From the NCBI GenBank assembly GCA_958496175.1, contig OY292279.1, positions 19,592,001 to 19,656,000 of the forward strand: 64,000 bases of DNA, given 5' to 3'. The stretch comes from Sisyra terminalis (Eukaryota > Arthropoda > Insecta > Neuroptera > Sisyridae). Position 1 is the stretch's first letter. Each line of letters begins with the position of its first letter. Under the pieces are notes generated by a model, which searched no databases, was not told the origin of the DNA, and saw only the letters and a program-made list of their open reading frames with translations. The position numbers and the translations under genes were made by a program. Positions 21,801 through 35,193 of the stretch are shown one piece after another.

Positions 21801-24800
21801 TAGGTTCAGAAACGACATTGCTTTCCGGCCTCCCGAGTATTCAAATTATCTGTTAATGTAATCAAAGAAACTCAACAATATTATTAGGGTATACTTTTTA
21901 TAAAACTGTAAAAATTTCTTGTTTTCGATGATCAAAAGTTTCAGTTACCAAAAATTAAAAATAAAACAGTTTAAAAACATTTTTTTCTTAATTAGTTTTC
22001 GAAATAGGTCATAATGATTACCAAATTTAACACATCTTTGTTGAAAGGTTCAATTTAAACTTTACCTTCCAAAATATTTTTGGAACAAAGTTTATTTTGC
22101 ATATTAATTCATCTCTTGAGATTTATGATTAAAGAAAACACTGAAAATATACATGCACAATGCACATAATGTATGCGTAATGCAATTTGCATACGAATTG
22201 TTTGGAGAGAGTACAATTACATTCTTGTTCTAGCTGAAAAACTACTGCTGAAATATTGAAATTTCAGTTTCAATTTAAGAATTCAAAAACTAAACAACAA
22301 AATTTCATTTTTTTCACGATGAAAAAATATAACTTTTTGGATACAACTTACAAAAATACTCCCCTATTTTTTAATTTAACTAAGTATAACAATCAAGTTT
22401 TTGAATATCAAATCAATTATTAATTTTCAACCAATATTTTAGGGCTTTAGATATGAAGAGCTGCTTTTTGGTTTTTTTTTTGAGCTCGCAAAACCAGTTT
22501 ATGATAAATTTTTAATCCCAGAACATTTACGCTTTTACGAAATGGAAATTTTTGTGAAAACAATTACCTCAATGACATTTTTGCCTCTATGCAAACCCTC
22601 TATTGGCCGCCTCCACCACTTGTTGGCGAATTCCGGTTTTGATATTAATGTTTTTTCTCATACTATTTCATATTAACGTATACTGGAATATGTACAATAT
22701 ACATATATACATCCGGTATTTGTAGTCTTTTATTCTTTTTCGCTTTTTAGAGAGAACAAGATTGCTTTCCTTCCCTTTTTCTTTTTAATTGCTTCTAGTT
22801 TCCTTTTTAATAATATCCAATACTACCTTTTTGCCTCTAAGAATGTAATCTTACAAATTATTTTTTCAACCTTCCATTATCCACCTTATTGATTTCCCAT
22901 TCAACATTGAATTCATTATTAGTGATTTTATTTTTCAGTATATTTTTTCGATTCATTAATAACTTCTCAATTTTAGTTCAAATATTCCTTGTTGAATTAT
23001 GGACATTGGTCTATTGGCTATTTATATTTCTTACACTTCATAAGTGAAAATAAAGTGTTTCATACTCTAAAATAATATATTTTTGATGAACTTTTGAATT
23101 TTGAATTCCTCCGCAACTTTTTTGTGCTTATCTCTAAACGATTTCTCTCCAAGAACAGTACCAAATTGTCAGCGTATTGAATAATTTCGATAACTTTTAA
23201 TTCAGCTTTTTAGTAGCTAGGCCTTTGCATTGTGTACCCTTAAAACAGTAAAAGTACCCTTATAAGGACCACTTTACATCCTTTCTGTCAATATGTGAAA
23301 ATTTATTTTGTTAGGAACTCTCAAAAAGAATTGAATTTCTTCTATATGATTCTCAAAAGAAATAAATATACCAAATTTTAGTATTAAAGTTTAAATAAAC
23401 TAGCGATTATTTGTTTTATTTCCGAGGAATAGAGAATCTTTTTTATTTTTAAACAATTTACACTTTCAAATTAGTTTTTTTCGCTGAGTTTGAACAGTTT
23501 TACTGCTTATAGAATATGTAAAATATATTGTGATCCTATTTAAGTTATATAGTTTACCAAAGCAACCTATAAACAAAAATTTATAATTTTAATAACCAAT
23601 TTTACTATGTATAGAAATATAGATGAAATCAAATTGTTAATTGTATTATCAATGATATTGTTGGTATTTTAAAAATAAAAAAATTTGTCCATCTTTAAAC
23701 GATTTTTATAAAAATCACTTAAATGAAAATATTTTCAGAAATTATTGCAACAAATCAAATCGTAGTGCTATGCTGAGTTAGCGTTTGATGTTTTACTATC
23801 GAAAACATTTTAGCTCAGAATATGTAAATGTAGTTTATAAAAAAATACTTAAAAAATAAAACGAAAATATTTTCCCGAAAGGCTATTAAACAAAAGAAAA
23901 AATCCAATACAAATAAAGACATATGATGAAAAATTATTTTCGAAGAACAAAATTTAGCATTGAGTAGCAAAATATGTTTCCTAGGTCCATTATTTTCACT
24001 CATGGATAGATAGGCTATATCCTTAGGATACCTGTTTAATAGACAAGAATTTATCTATCAGATAAATCCTCTACGTTTATCCTACACGTCTATTAATATG
24101 ATCTTTATTCTCCGGAGAATCTTGTTTCTGAAAGATGAAAGTCACTATTTATATGTGAAAATTCTAGCCTTTATTGTAATTATTGAATCACAGCTGCACA
24201 AAATAATATTGAGGTAATCAAAATATTCCTTGGTATAAAATACAATGAATTATGTGATTTATAAATCTATCAATTTCAATGAAATGAAAATATAAAATAC
24301 AAATTAAACAGATTTTGACAACCACAATTGAATAAATAAGAGAAGGGTAATTTATTAAAAAGTATTCAATTTCAGGACGAAGTTGATTTTGTTGTGGTTG
24401 GAGCAGGGGCGGCAGGATCTGTGGTAGCATCGCGGCTTTCAGAGAATCAAAATGATCACATTTTATTGCTGGAGGCAGGAGGTCCAGCACCTACGGCAAC
24501 ACAAGTCCCCGGAATGTATTTTACGTACGATCGATATCCCGAAATTGACTGGAATTTTGCATTGCAACCTCAAAAATACGCATGTTGGTCGCAAGGAGGA
24601 GTTTGTCGATGGCCTAGAGGTAACTTATTTTATTCTAGTATCAAAAAGTATGCTTTTGAAAAAATGGCTTTTTGAAGCCATAAAAATAGCTTTTCGAAAA
24701 TTTGAACCAATAGAAAATGCTATGAAAGTAATAACAAAAATTGTTTTTGGGATAACTGGTAATAATAATAAGGTAACTCTTTCTCCCACCCCTTTAAATC

Positions 24801-27800
24801 TGCCTATTTACGTAATAGTACATAGATATTTTGAACGTAATTGAACGTTGATTAAAACAGTTTTGCAAAGAATCTCAAAAGTTAATGTTAATATGATATT
24901 TAAGGAAAATATTAAAATTATTTTGTTAATAAATTTTTTAGAATCCACTATGGTTTTACTTTCCTTACTTCCCCTATTATAATTCTGGATACACTCAAGA
25001 TTAAACCAGATTTTTGTAAATTAAATATCGTTTGTATTTACCGCTAGTTGGAAAACCGTTTAAAAAACCAATATAATTTGTCTTTGCGATTTTAAAATTA
25101 ATTTTTTCTTCCTTTCTGCGTCCACTATTCAACTTTTTGTTCACTTGATTCTCGACTTAACATCCTTGGCTATTAAATTTAATTTTACAAAATAAATTTC
25201 ACCCCACGTAGCATTTGTTGAGATTCGTGGGAAAACCGTGCCATACATAAAACAATTTGAGTCGCCTCTGGCAAACTTTGCTATCTATCCTCACATAAAT
25301 AAAAAGAAGACAGTAATAGATTATAGAGATAGCAGAAATTAATTTTTCTGAAATTTTACGATATAGTTTTGTGATGTTGAAAAAAGTATTTCAAATCAAT
25401 AAGTATTGTTATTGGCTCGATTACTTTTGTTCGTCATAAATCTATGGTCATAAGTTACCGATTTAATGTTCTATCAAAAAAATAAAAATAGTATAAAATA
25501 AAACTAGAGCTTTTCGCTTACCAGTTCTCGAATCCATGCTCACTTCGCTGTTCATACTGGAGCTTTGTTATTTTTATTGTATTAACTCATAAAGTTCTAC
25601 TTTAAATATTTCTTTATAAAACAATTAAAATTTATCGTTTTTATATTTATAACTAACATATTACTTGAAATACTAGATTTTTGTATAATCTGCGCGCTTT
25701 TAAACCTCTGATTAACTACCATAAAAATATGCAGTACTTATTGTACTTTTTGCAGTGTTTCACAATACTAAGCAAATATAGAAAATCATAATAACAAATA
25801 TACTAAAATATTACTAAAAAAGAAAACTAGAAAAGTAAACTAAAAAGAATACTATAAAGACAAATATAATAAACTATTACTAGTTCACTTCCTGCTTACT
25901 TGTGCTAGATGTGTCCCGCATCTTGATACAAATCAAAAGTCCAAAATTATAAAAAAAAATAGTTTTCATGATTGATAAATAAAAGAATATATGGTAGGTA
26001 CCTTCATTTATAAACTAATTGAAAATTCGTCTTCATAAAATTTTTTATGTAGTATATAAAATCGTATGACTTAATTTATTACTTCTACTGCTATAAAATG
26101 ACGAATATAAAGCCAAAATTATGGCTTATATTTCGGTAGGAGAATATGTATTTGTATATTTCGGTATGGTTTATATTTGGATAGTGGTGGAAACTTTCCC
26201 TAAGCAATGCTATTTGAAACTTTTATGATTTCTTAAGAAAGATATTTTGACTTCTACTGCTAAAATATGTTTATACCAGAGCTGTCAGCAAAAGGGATCT
26301 TAGTTACTTTAAAATATCTAAGACATTGTATCTTAGTTTCTGTGTCATTATTTTTTGGTTACATTTACAATATTATTACTGTTGTTTTGTAAATAAAAAA
26401 AAATTGGGAAAAAGTTACTACCATCTTAGATACTACTTAAAGAACACTGTGTCTGGTAACTTAAGAAGTATATTAGATACGGAAAAGAAACTTAGATACC
26501 GAGATACCAAAAGATTAGATACAAAGTTTTATTTTGTCTTGTTCCATAATATTCACTTCCTACCTCTTATATTAATCCTCTATCGTTTTTAAAGTGAGTT
26601 GTGTTTATAAGGATTAAACGTATGTACTTTTCTTTTTCTTCAAATAATGAAGATAAGAAATACATTATATGACTACCTAACTTTTACTAATACGTTACGA
26701 AACTTAGTACATACATAGTATACACAGTAACTAAAAAATTATCTTTTTAAGTATCTTAAGATAAGTGTTTAGGTTCCTTTTTTAACGAGTAACTAGATAC
26801 CCAAAGAAATTTCAGATACTTTTAAAAAAGTAATTTATCTAATAAACACCTTCCCAAAGTAACTTTGACAGCTCCAATTTATACCTTCATCCTACAAACA
26901 AAATTTTTCAATATTAACAACTTTATTAACAATTATAACATTATTATAAACAATTATAACAAATTATAACTTATTAACAATTTTATCTGAACTCTTTTTG
27001 TGCAATAAACAATTTTTGGGAAGCGAAATCGAGAATATGCTAACTACAGCTAATTCCCATTGAGAACTTTAAGGATACTTTTGCAAAGTATCTAAACATC
27101 CAATAAGTTACTTTCTTAAAAATGAGTAGTTTTTAAAAAGTAGTAATAAAAATTAATTTGGGTATTTAGTTACTCTTAAGAAAAAGGAGCTTAAATACTT
27201 ATTTTAAGTTACTTTTTATGATACACTTGGTTCTTTTTTTTATGCTGTCGATACGTTCCATAGGAAAGCGCATAAAAAATCGCACAAAAAAAAGAGTTGA
27301 AACATATGAAAATAAAGGATATGATCTATATATTCTTATAACCGCATAAAACTAAGTCAATGAGTCACAATATACCAAAAATTGCATAAAAATGGTTTAC
27401 TAATTTTCAGAATTTTCATTAGCCTAGCCATATTCCTTCAAAAATTTTTGTTCATATTTTATAATAACGTTAAGAATCATAGAAAAGTTTATTAAATTTT
27501 AGAAAAATACAATCTTAAATTATTTCTTTAAAATCTATTGATAAAAATTGTACAAAAAAGTTGATCATTTTTCACATTTTTTTCTTTAGAACTATCGTGA
27601 TATATGAAACTGTACGGCATAATTTACGATACTCTTGCCCTTTTAAGATGTAAAAATGGTCTGAAATAATTTTTTTTTAATAAAATGCTTCTTAAAATAC
27701 AAACCACATAGCTTCGAAACCATATAAAAATAAAAGGCATAAAAAAAACATGAAGTACTTAAAACTTAAAAAGTTGTATACTTTTTGGTTTTAATGTGTA

Positions 27801-30800
27801 CTATATATATAAACTTAGTTTCATAACGCATTAGGTAAAGTTTTTTGGTAGTTAGATAATCTATTCTTAGCAATTTTAATTTCGGAAAAAAGTAAAAAAC
27901 TCGGAAAAACTTCGGAAAAAACTCCTGTAAACACAAAACATTATAAAAAAATCGTAGAAGATTAATAGAAGAGGTATAAATTGAGTATTATAGAACTTAA
28001 CAAAATAACACTCTAAATGAAATAGAGAAATATATAAGTATATCAAAATATACCTACTGCCCATTTGATTAAAAGAATAAGAAAACAGTTCAAATTTGTT
28101 TTAAAAAAATACACTATTACTTATAAATTATTTTATACAACCTGATAGTCTTGTACTCAATTTTTCGTTCACTATAATATATTTTATTTTTAGTTATCTT
28201 TTGTAATCTTAGATACTTGTTAGTAACTTAGTTACGTTTTGGGATCTAAGCTGCTGTTTAAGTCACAAGGAACAGTTCGTTATAAGAAATATAGTTACTG
28301 TTTGCCCAAAAATAAAGAAGTTAAAGGTCAGTAACTTAGATACTTCAATGTAACTAAGTTACTTCAAAGTAAGATACATTTTGCATACAGTTGTTCCAAA
28401 CACTTTGTTCCCACTTATAATTTTGACTCCGACTTTCAATTCCCTTAATAAATTCGGAAATTTCCCGTAATAGTTCTAGTTATTTTAACAAGAATTACCG
28501 GTTAAGGGTTAATGAATTACATAAGGGGACGCTTTTTGTGGGCTTCTGTATGCGAGATCGATATATTTTACCAGTGCAAGCTTACATTGAAGGAAATTAG
28601 TAAAAAAATTATTGAATATTTCTACATATAATACCTACGTTTGTTCATAATAATTTTGCAATTATATTTTTTTAAGAAGTATATGAGAAAGATTTAAAAA
28701 TACGTTTCGGTATCAAAAATACTTTTTTAAGTTACAAGAAACAGTTCTTTTTAAAAACTACATAAATTACTAGTTACTTTATGCCAAAAAATAGAGGAGC
28801 TAGGAGTGAGTAGCTTAGATGCTTTAATGTAACTAAATTACTTCAAAGTAACTAATATTCTTTTTTCTGACAGCTTTGTTCCCCCTTATAGTTTTTACTC
28901 CGATTTTCAATATCTTCTTAATACCCCTAATTTTCAGCATAGTTCTAGTTACTTTAACAAGAAATACCGGTTAAGGGTTAATGACTTACAATAGGAGGTG
29001 GTTTTTGTCAGCTTTTGTATGCGGGACCGATATATTTCAAGAGAGAAAGCTTGCGTTGAAGAAAATTTGTAAAAGAATTATTGAATATTTATAAACTATG
29101 CCATTTTTTATAATACGGTTGTTCATAATAATTTTACATTTTTTTTTAAATATAGATGAGAATGATTTAAAATTAATAAAAAATTGCATTTCTGTGTAGT
29201 ATTTTTAAATACGTAAAATATCAAAAAACTAAAATTTAACCATTAACTTCATTAATTATAATCTTATCACGTATAAATTTGGCTTTTGGTTACGTTTTTA
29301 ATTGTTTGTTTACAACATCTTTAGTTTTGGTAATGAAAGTAATTTTCCATAACAAAAACTTCAAAGTAAACATTTTTGAATACATCTTGGTCGTAAAATT
29401 CGGAAAATAATTCTAAGCAAAGACAACTTAGTGATTATTTTTAATGTTTGAAAAAAATAATCAAATCGTAAACGTTACATGAAAACCTTTTTAAATTTTC
29501 TAAGCAAATAGTAAAAAACGTTGGCTACATTATGAAAATTAAAATATTCTCCATCGCATCGTTGAAATCTTGTCAGAATATATATGCAAATTCATCCGTC
29601 GCTGTGACATAAAAGATATAATACTTTGTAATTAAAAAAAAAACGATATTTTACTCTCCGTTATTTATTTTTTTTATTTCAAATAAAACCAATCCAACAA
29701 AAATTAATCATCCTTGTCTCATCAATTAATCAGAAAAAATATGAAACTAAACAGTATTTTGACTAATTAAATTTTTTTTTACATTCAATTGTTTTAAGCA
29801 AATATATTTTCTATCTCAATAATTTCCCTGATTCGTAGTTTGATGAAGCTTTTACTTAACATGTTTGATCATGAAAATAATAATTTTATAAAAAAATTCA
29901 AATAAAAGTTGGAATTCTTCCAAAAGCTCTGAGCTTTTATGCGCAAGTTGCAACAAAATTTACATACAATGATAATATTATATTTGCATATTTTCGTTTC
30001 ATTCTCACGGTATATTAGTGAATGTTATTAAAGTAAATTGCTTGTAAGTAGCTACTATGATTCTTCTCAAAAAAACTCTCTGAAAGTATCCTTTATTACA
30101 AGCCATCCTCTTTTGTAATCACAAAGAACAGACGATTAAAATTAATATTTTCTAATTACATATTCGTTTTAATGAAGGTAAAATATTACAATATTACATC
30201 ATATAAGAATTGCATGAACGAATTGGAGTTTTTAATCAGTAACTGATGAACATTTCAACTTTAAAAGCTACGAAAGCGACAAATATTTAAATTCGCATCA
30301 CAAAATCTTTTACATAACGACAAAAAATTTTAGCTTTTATTTTTGTTAGAAAACAAAATACGACATAAAAATTTATACAGTGCTTTTAACCGAAAAAGAA
30401 TCAATTAGTTTGGGTATAGTAAAGTACAGGATTAAAAAAGTGCATCTTATAAAACATATAAAATAGAAGAGCTTGCAAAGAGAAATGCAAGTGCATTTTT
30501 TTCTAGTTTTGATATTCATGGCTATGCATAATGTATCGCAGAAAATGTAGGAAGAATTAATATTTTATCCTCTTTAAAAGAAACAAGAGGCGAATTCCAC
30601 TAATAGCTTCAAAAAAAAAACTCAAGAAAATTCTTCGTTGACTAATCTTCATTGAAGCATATTATATTTGTTATTACTAAATGAAAACTTTATATGTACA
30701 TAAGTTTGAGTAAAAGTAATCCATTATTTAACCAAACGATTTTTCTTTCATTTCATATCAGGTTGGGATTCTTTTTAAGAATTTGTATTCAAAGCTTCAG

Positions 30801-33800
30801 ACAATGTACTTTAGAAGCTGTAAAAATTGCTTAGTTACCATAAAGTATCTGAGTAACTTTATCCAAATTCCTTTATTTTTTGGTAAAAAGTATCAAGTGT
30901 CTTAAATGCTTTTTAAAAAGAATTGTATCTTGTAACTTAAAAAGTATCTTAGATATTAAACAGTAACTATGATACTTATAAACAGAGATTAGATACGGAG
31001 TTTTACTTTGTTTTGTTTTATAAAATTAATTAAATATTAAATATCACTTCTCTTAATCTTATATTGCTTTTAAAGTGTAATATGTTTTTAAAAATACTTT
31101 TCTTTTCCAAAATTAATAAAGATAAATAATACATTGTATGATTACTTAACATCTTTACCTTATACGTCACGAAACTAAGTACATACTTAGTTTCAAAGCT
31201 GCGAGAAAAAAGTATTTTAGCTACTTTGAATTAACTTAGCTACTTTAAAGTATCTTAGATGAAGTATCTTTGCTACTTCATTTTTTGGCAAAAATGAACT
31301 AGTATTAATAATAATATAATATAATATAATATAATATAAATAAATATAATATAATAGTATTAATATTAACTAGTATAATTACCGCTAGCGTACTCACTCG
31401 GTTATCTTGTAAAAAATCTTGTTAAAAAGATAATAATCTTGTTAAATCGTGTAAAACTAATTTTAAAAGATGCTTGTAAAAATTTGATCTTGATTTTTCA
31501 TCTATAAGAAAAAATCATTATGGTGAAAAATAGCATGTATTTAATCGAAGGTCTACTTCCAAGTTTAATTAAGCTATGAAATAGACGTTAAAAATATGGA
31601 TTCCATTTACTCCAATCTAATTATATCTGTTAGGTAAAGCCCTAGGACTTTAAGTACGACGTAAATGATTGAAAATTAAATTTTACAAAAATTGAAAATT
31701 GAAATTTTAATAACTTAGCTGCTATAATACAAAACTTAAAGGAAAACCCTGTGAAAAACATCCAAACTGATATTATAAATAAAAATGTAAGTTGGCTTGT
31801 TAGTTGCGCTTTCAAGCTGAAATTACTCAACCAATAGTCATGAAATTTTGATTACATATTGTCAGGAGTACAAAAAAGAACATAGGAAACCTTTTATTAA
31901 TGAAATATCAACGCAAGCGAAGTTGTGGGTAAAAGCTAAAAATTGAAAGACAAACAGGTTGTAACGCTATGTACCATCATACAGGCGAAGTCGTGGGTAT
32001 CGATTAGTTATTATATAACTAGAGTTAAAAACTGTACATACACTAAGCATTTATGAAATTATAGCCAATAATTTAATGATGTCAAAAAGTTTAAACTGTT
32101 AATCCTACTTAAATATTTGTTAGGAGTCAATTTCAAAAACTAATACAATTGTGTTACTTTCACATTTCTTTAGTTTCTTTGCTCATTTTGGGATTTAAAC
32201 CCAGAATCTTGTCATCTTGGTTATCAGTACACCTAAATCCTTTTTATTTTACCGTAAACAAGTTAACTCAAAATATTTTTTTTTTAAAAAACCGAATGCC
32301 AAAAAATTGCTCATGAATTACTCTTTCGAAATACATAATTGCTCTACTGCTATCATTAATCGTTAATTAATTAATCGTAATTAAAATACCAAAATTTAAA
32401 TTCCGATTATCTCTAATTATATGGACTTATTTTTATTGTAATTGGTACCAAAAAATTGCTCATCCATTTTTCTGATAATATTGATGAATTTTTTGTTCAT
32501 AAAATCGTTTTTAATTAATTAATAAAATAAATAATTATTTTACGGCCTTAAGCCTGCGAGTCATAATCGTGACGTCATCGTCGCGCGAAAATTTGCTTGC
32601 CGCTTTTATGAGGACAAGCCATAATGACTTATTAGGTTACATGTATATACATCCATGTAAACAAACTTATATTGTTGGCTTAATTATAAAATAAAAAAAG
32701 GATGAGCAATTTTTCGGCACCAATAACAATAAAAATAAGTCCATATAATTAGAGATAATTGGGAATTAAATTTTGGTTTTTTAATTACGATTAATTAATT
32801 GATGATTAATGATAGCAGTGGAGCAATTGTGCATTTCAAAAGAGCAATTCATAAGCAATTTTTTGGCATTTGGTTTTTTAAAAAAAAATAATATTTGGCA
32901 TCAACTTGCTTACGGTTTTTATTTTTGAAATATTAGTAGTTTATGGAAAGCTCAAAAGCTTTGATATTTGGTAAATCATTTAATTCAATAATTTTAGGTA
33001 AAGTGATGGGAGGCACAACAATTTTACATGGCATGATGTACATGAGGGGATATCCTCAAGATTTCGATGAATTGAAACTAAAGGGCTGGAGCTGGAACGA
33101 CGTAATGAAGTATTACTTAAAGTCGGAAGACAATCGGCAAATCGGAACCTATGCAGATGTAAGTTTATCTCAAGCTCCACTGCTTCCAATTACCGTAACC
33201 TTTTGGAAAATTCTAGGCCAAGTTTCATGCAACGGGCGGCTACTTAACCGTGCAACAATTCGCCGATACGCCCAATTTAGCAAAAGACATTTTATCTGCA
33301 GCGATCGAATACGGTTATCCTGCTGGCCATGACATGAATGGGAACATTCGAACAGGATTTACCGTAGCACAAGCAACCACTAAAGACGGCGTCCGACTCT
33401 CCGCCGCAAAAGCATTCCTCTACAACCCCAACGTATTTTTCCGACCAAATTTACAAATACGTACCAATGCTTATGTAAGTAGAAAATGCATTGGCTTCGA
33501 TTTCAATTACGGTTATAATAAAATAAATCCTAAAAAAAAAAACACTCTCTCAAGATATAATATCTTGTCTCCAAAAAAAAAAAGCAAATTGTGATGAATT
33601 GGAGTGAATAATGAAAATGTCACATTTTCTTGTGCTTTCCTTTTTATACGTTTTTCTATTAGCTACTTCTTTTCATATTGAATTCAAGGTAACCCGCGTT
33701 TTGATAAACGAAACCAACAATGTAGCGTACGGAGTTGAGTACATAAAAGAAGGAAGAACTTACAGTATACGAGCTAGAAAAGAAGTGATCCTTTCAGCTG

Positions 33801-35105
33801 GTACAGTTCAATCTCCGCAAATTTTAATGTTGTCAGGAATTGGACCGAAAAAACATCTTAAAAATATCGGTAGGCATCAAGCACAAAAATATCAAATCAA
33901 TCATAATTAATATCGAATTTATTCCTGTAGGGATCAAGGTGATACATGATTTACCGGGGGTAGGAAGAAACTTGAAAAATCACGCATCGTTCAGCGTTGT
34001 TTATAAAGTGATGGATGACAGTGGAACGTCTCCCATAAATAATGAGACAATTCGGCAATTTCATACGGAAAGGAAAGGACCTTTGACATCGACCGGACTA
34101 TCACAAGTAAGGGTTGATGGAACTTTTTTTTTTCTTTTATAAAAATAATTTAATAGTTAACAGGGTTTCTTTATTCACGGTATGCAAATATAAGCTCGGA
34201 TCCTCCAGATATTCAAGTATTTTTTGGAGGATACTTGGCCAACTGTACCAAAACTGGATCTCCAGTTGAATTGACGACTCCGGGGATAACAGAACGGCGA
34301 ATTACGTAAGTACAACTTATATGCAAGCGGTTCTACAAAAAGAAGTAAAAGTACCAAATTGAAAGATTTATAGTTCCTTGGGATTGTAATTTACGGTAAT
34401 CGAAATTTACTACTGTTTATATCTGATTTTAACACTAGAAACTTATTAATCAAAATCTAAAGGTGTTTTTGCTTCACTTATAAAAGCATGAATTTTCATT
34501 AGATGCAAAGCCTTGTAATACAAATTAAGGAAAAACCCCAACAATTAAAAAAGCACAGTCGTGGAAGTGAAAGAGTTTATCCGGATCAGTATAGCGAGTT
34601 GACCCTCAAAAGGGATTCTATATCGAAAGTTATGATTTAATATCGACTTTTGATAGCAATTTATATAAACTTCGCGACCAAATTCCTCTTTGACCTTTAG
34701 ATATGGACAAAAATTTCCGGACTAATGGCTCTTACTCAAAAGGATATATCTCAATAACAAATTAAGCTGGAGAAGTGGTTTCCGATTATTTTACAGGATA
34801 TATCATATATTTTTTTGGAATTATTGGAAAAAACAAATTTTAAAAAATAATAATAAAACATATACGTTATGTATTCTCTGAGAATGGAAATCACAAAAAA
34901 ATAATATATTTTGCTCTTAAAGCAAGAACAATAATAAGTTAACTTTGGAAAAGGACTATGAAAATACTAACTAAAATTTATATTTTTAAAAATTAATATG
35001 AAATTTTGTTAAAATAGTTCGAATTAATACCTTATTGAATTTGAAAATTAAATGATTTATTTGATAACTACTTTGTTATGGAATAACAAGGATATTATGG
35101 AATAT

Positions 35106-35193
<88 letters not shown>

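Noticed and set aside
24394..24844. Separate gene starting at the GMC-B exon 3 ATG-like codon
   Set aside because: The sequence is the internal FAD-binding exon; acceptor and donor match the paralogues and the longer frames run into the intron.
28198..31290. CRISPR-like array because of recurring TACTTTAAAGTA words
   Set aside because: Spacing and unit sequence are irregular, the DNA is from an insect-type genome, and the words belong to a MITE family.
32980..33189. Minus-strand frame opposite GMC-B exon 4
   Set aside because: It is an antisense shadow of a clearly conserved GMC exon; the same applies at 11353-11577, 41186-41413 and 34175-34357.
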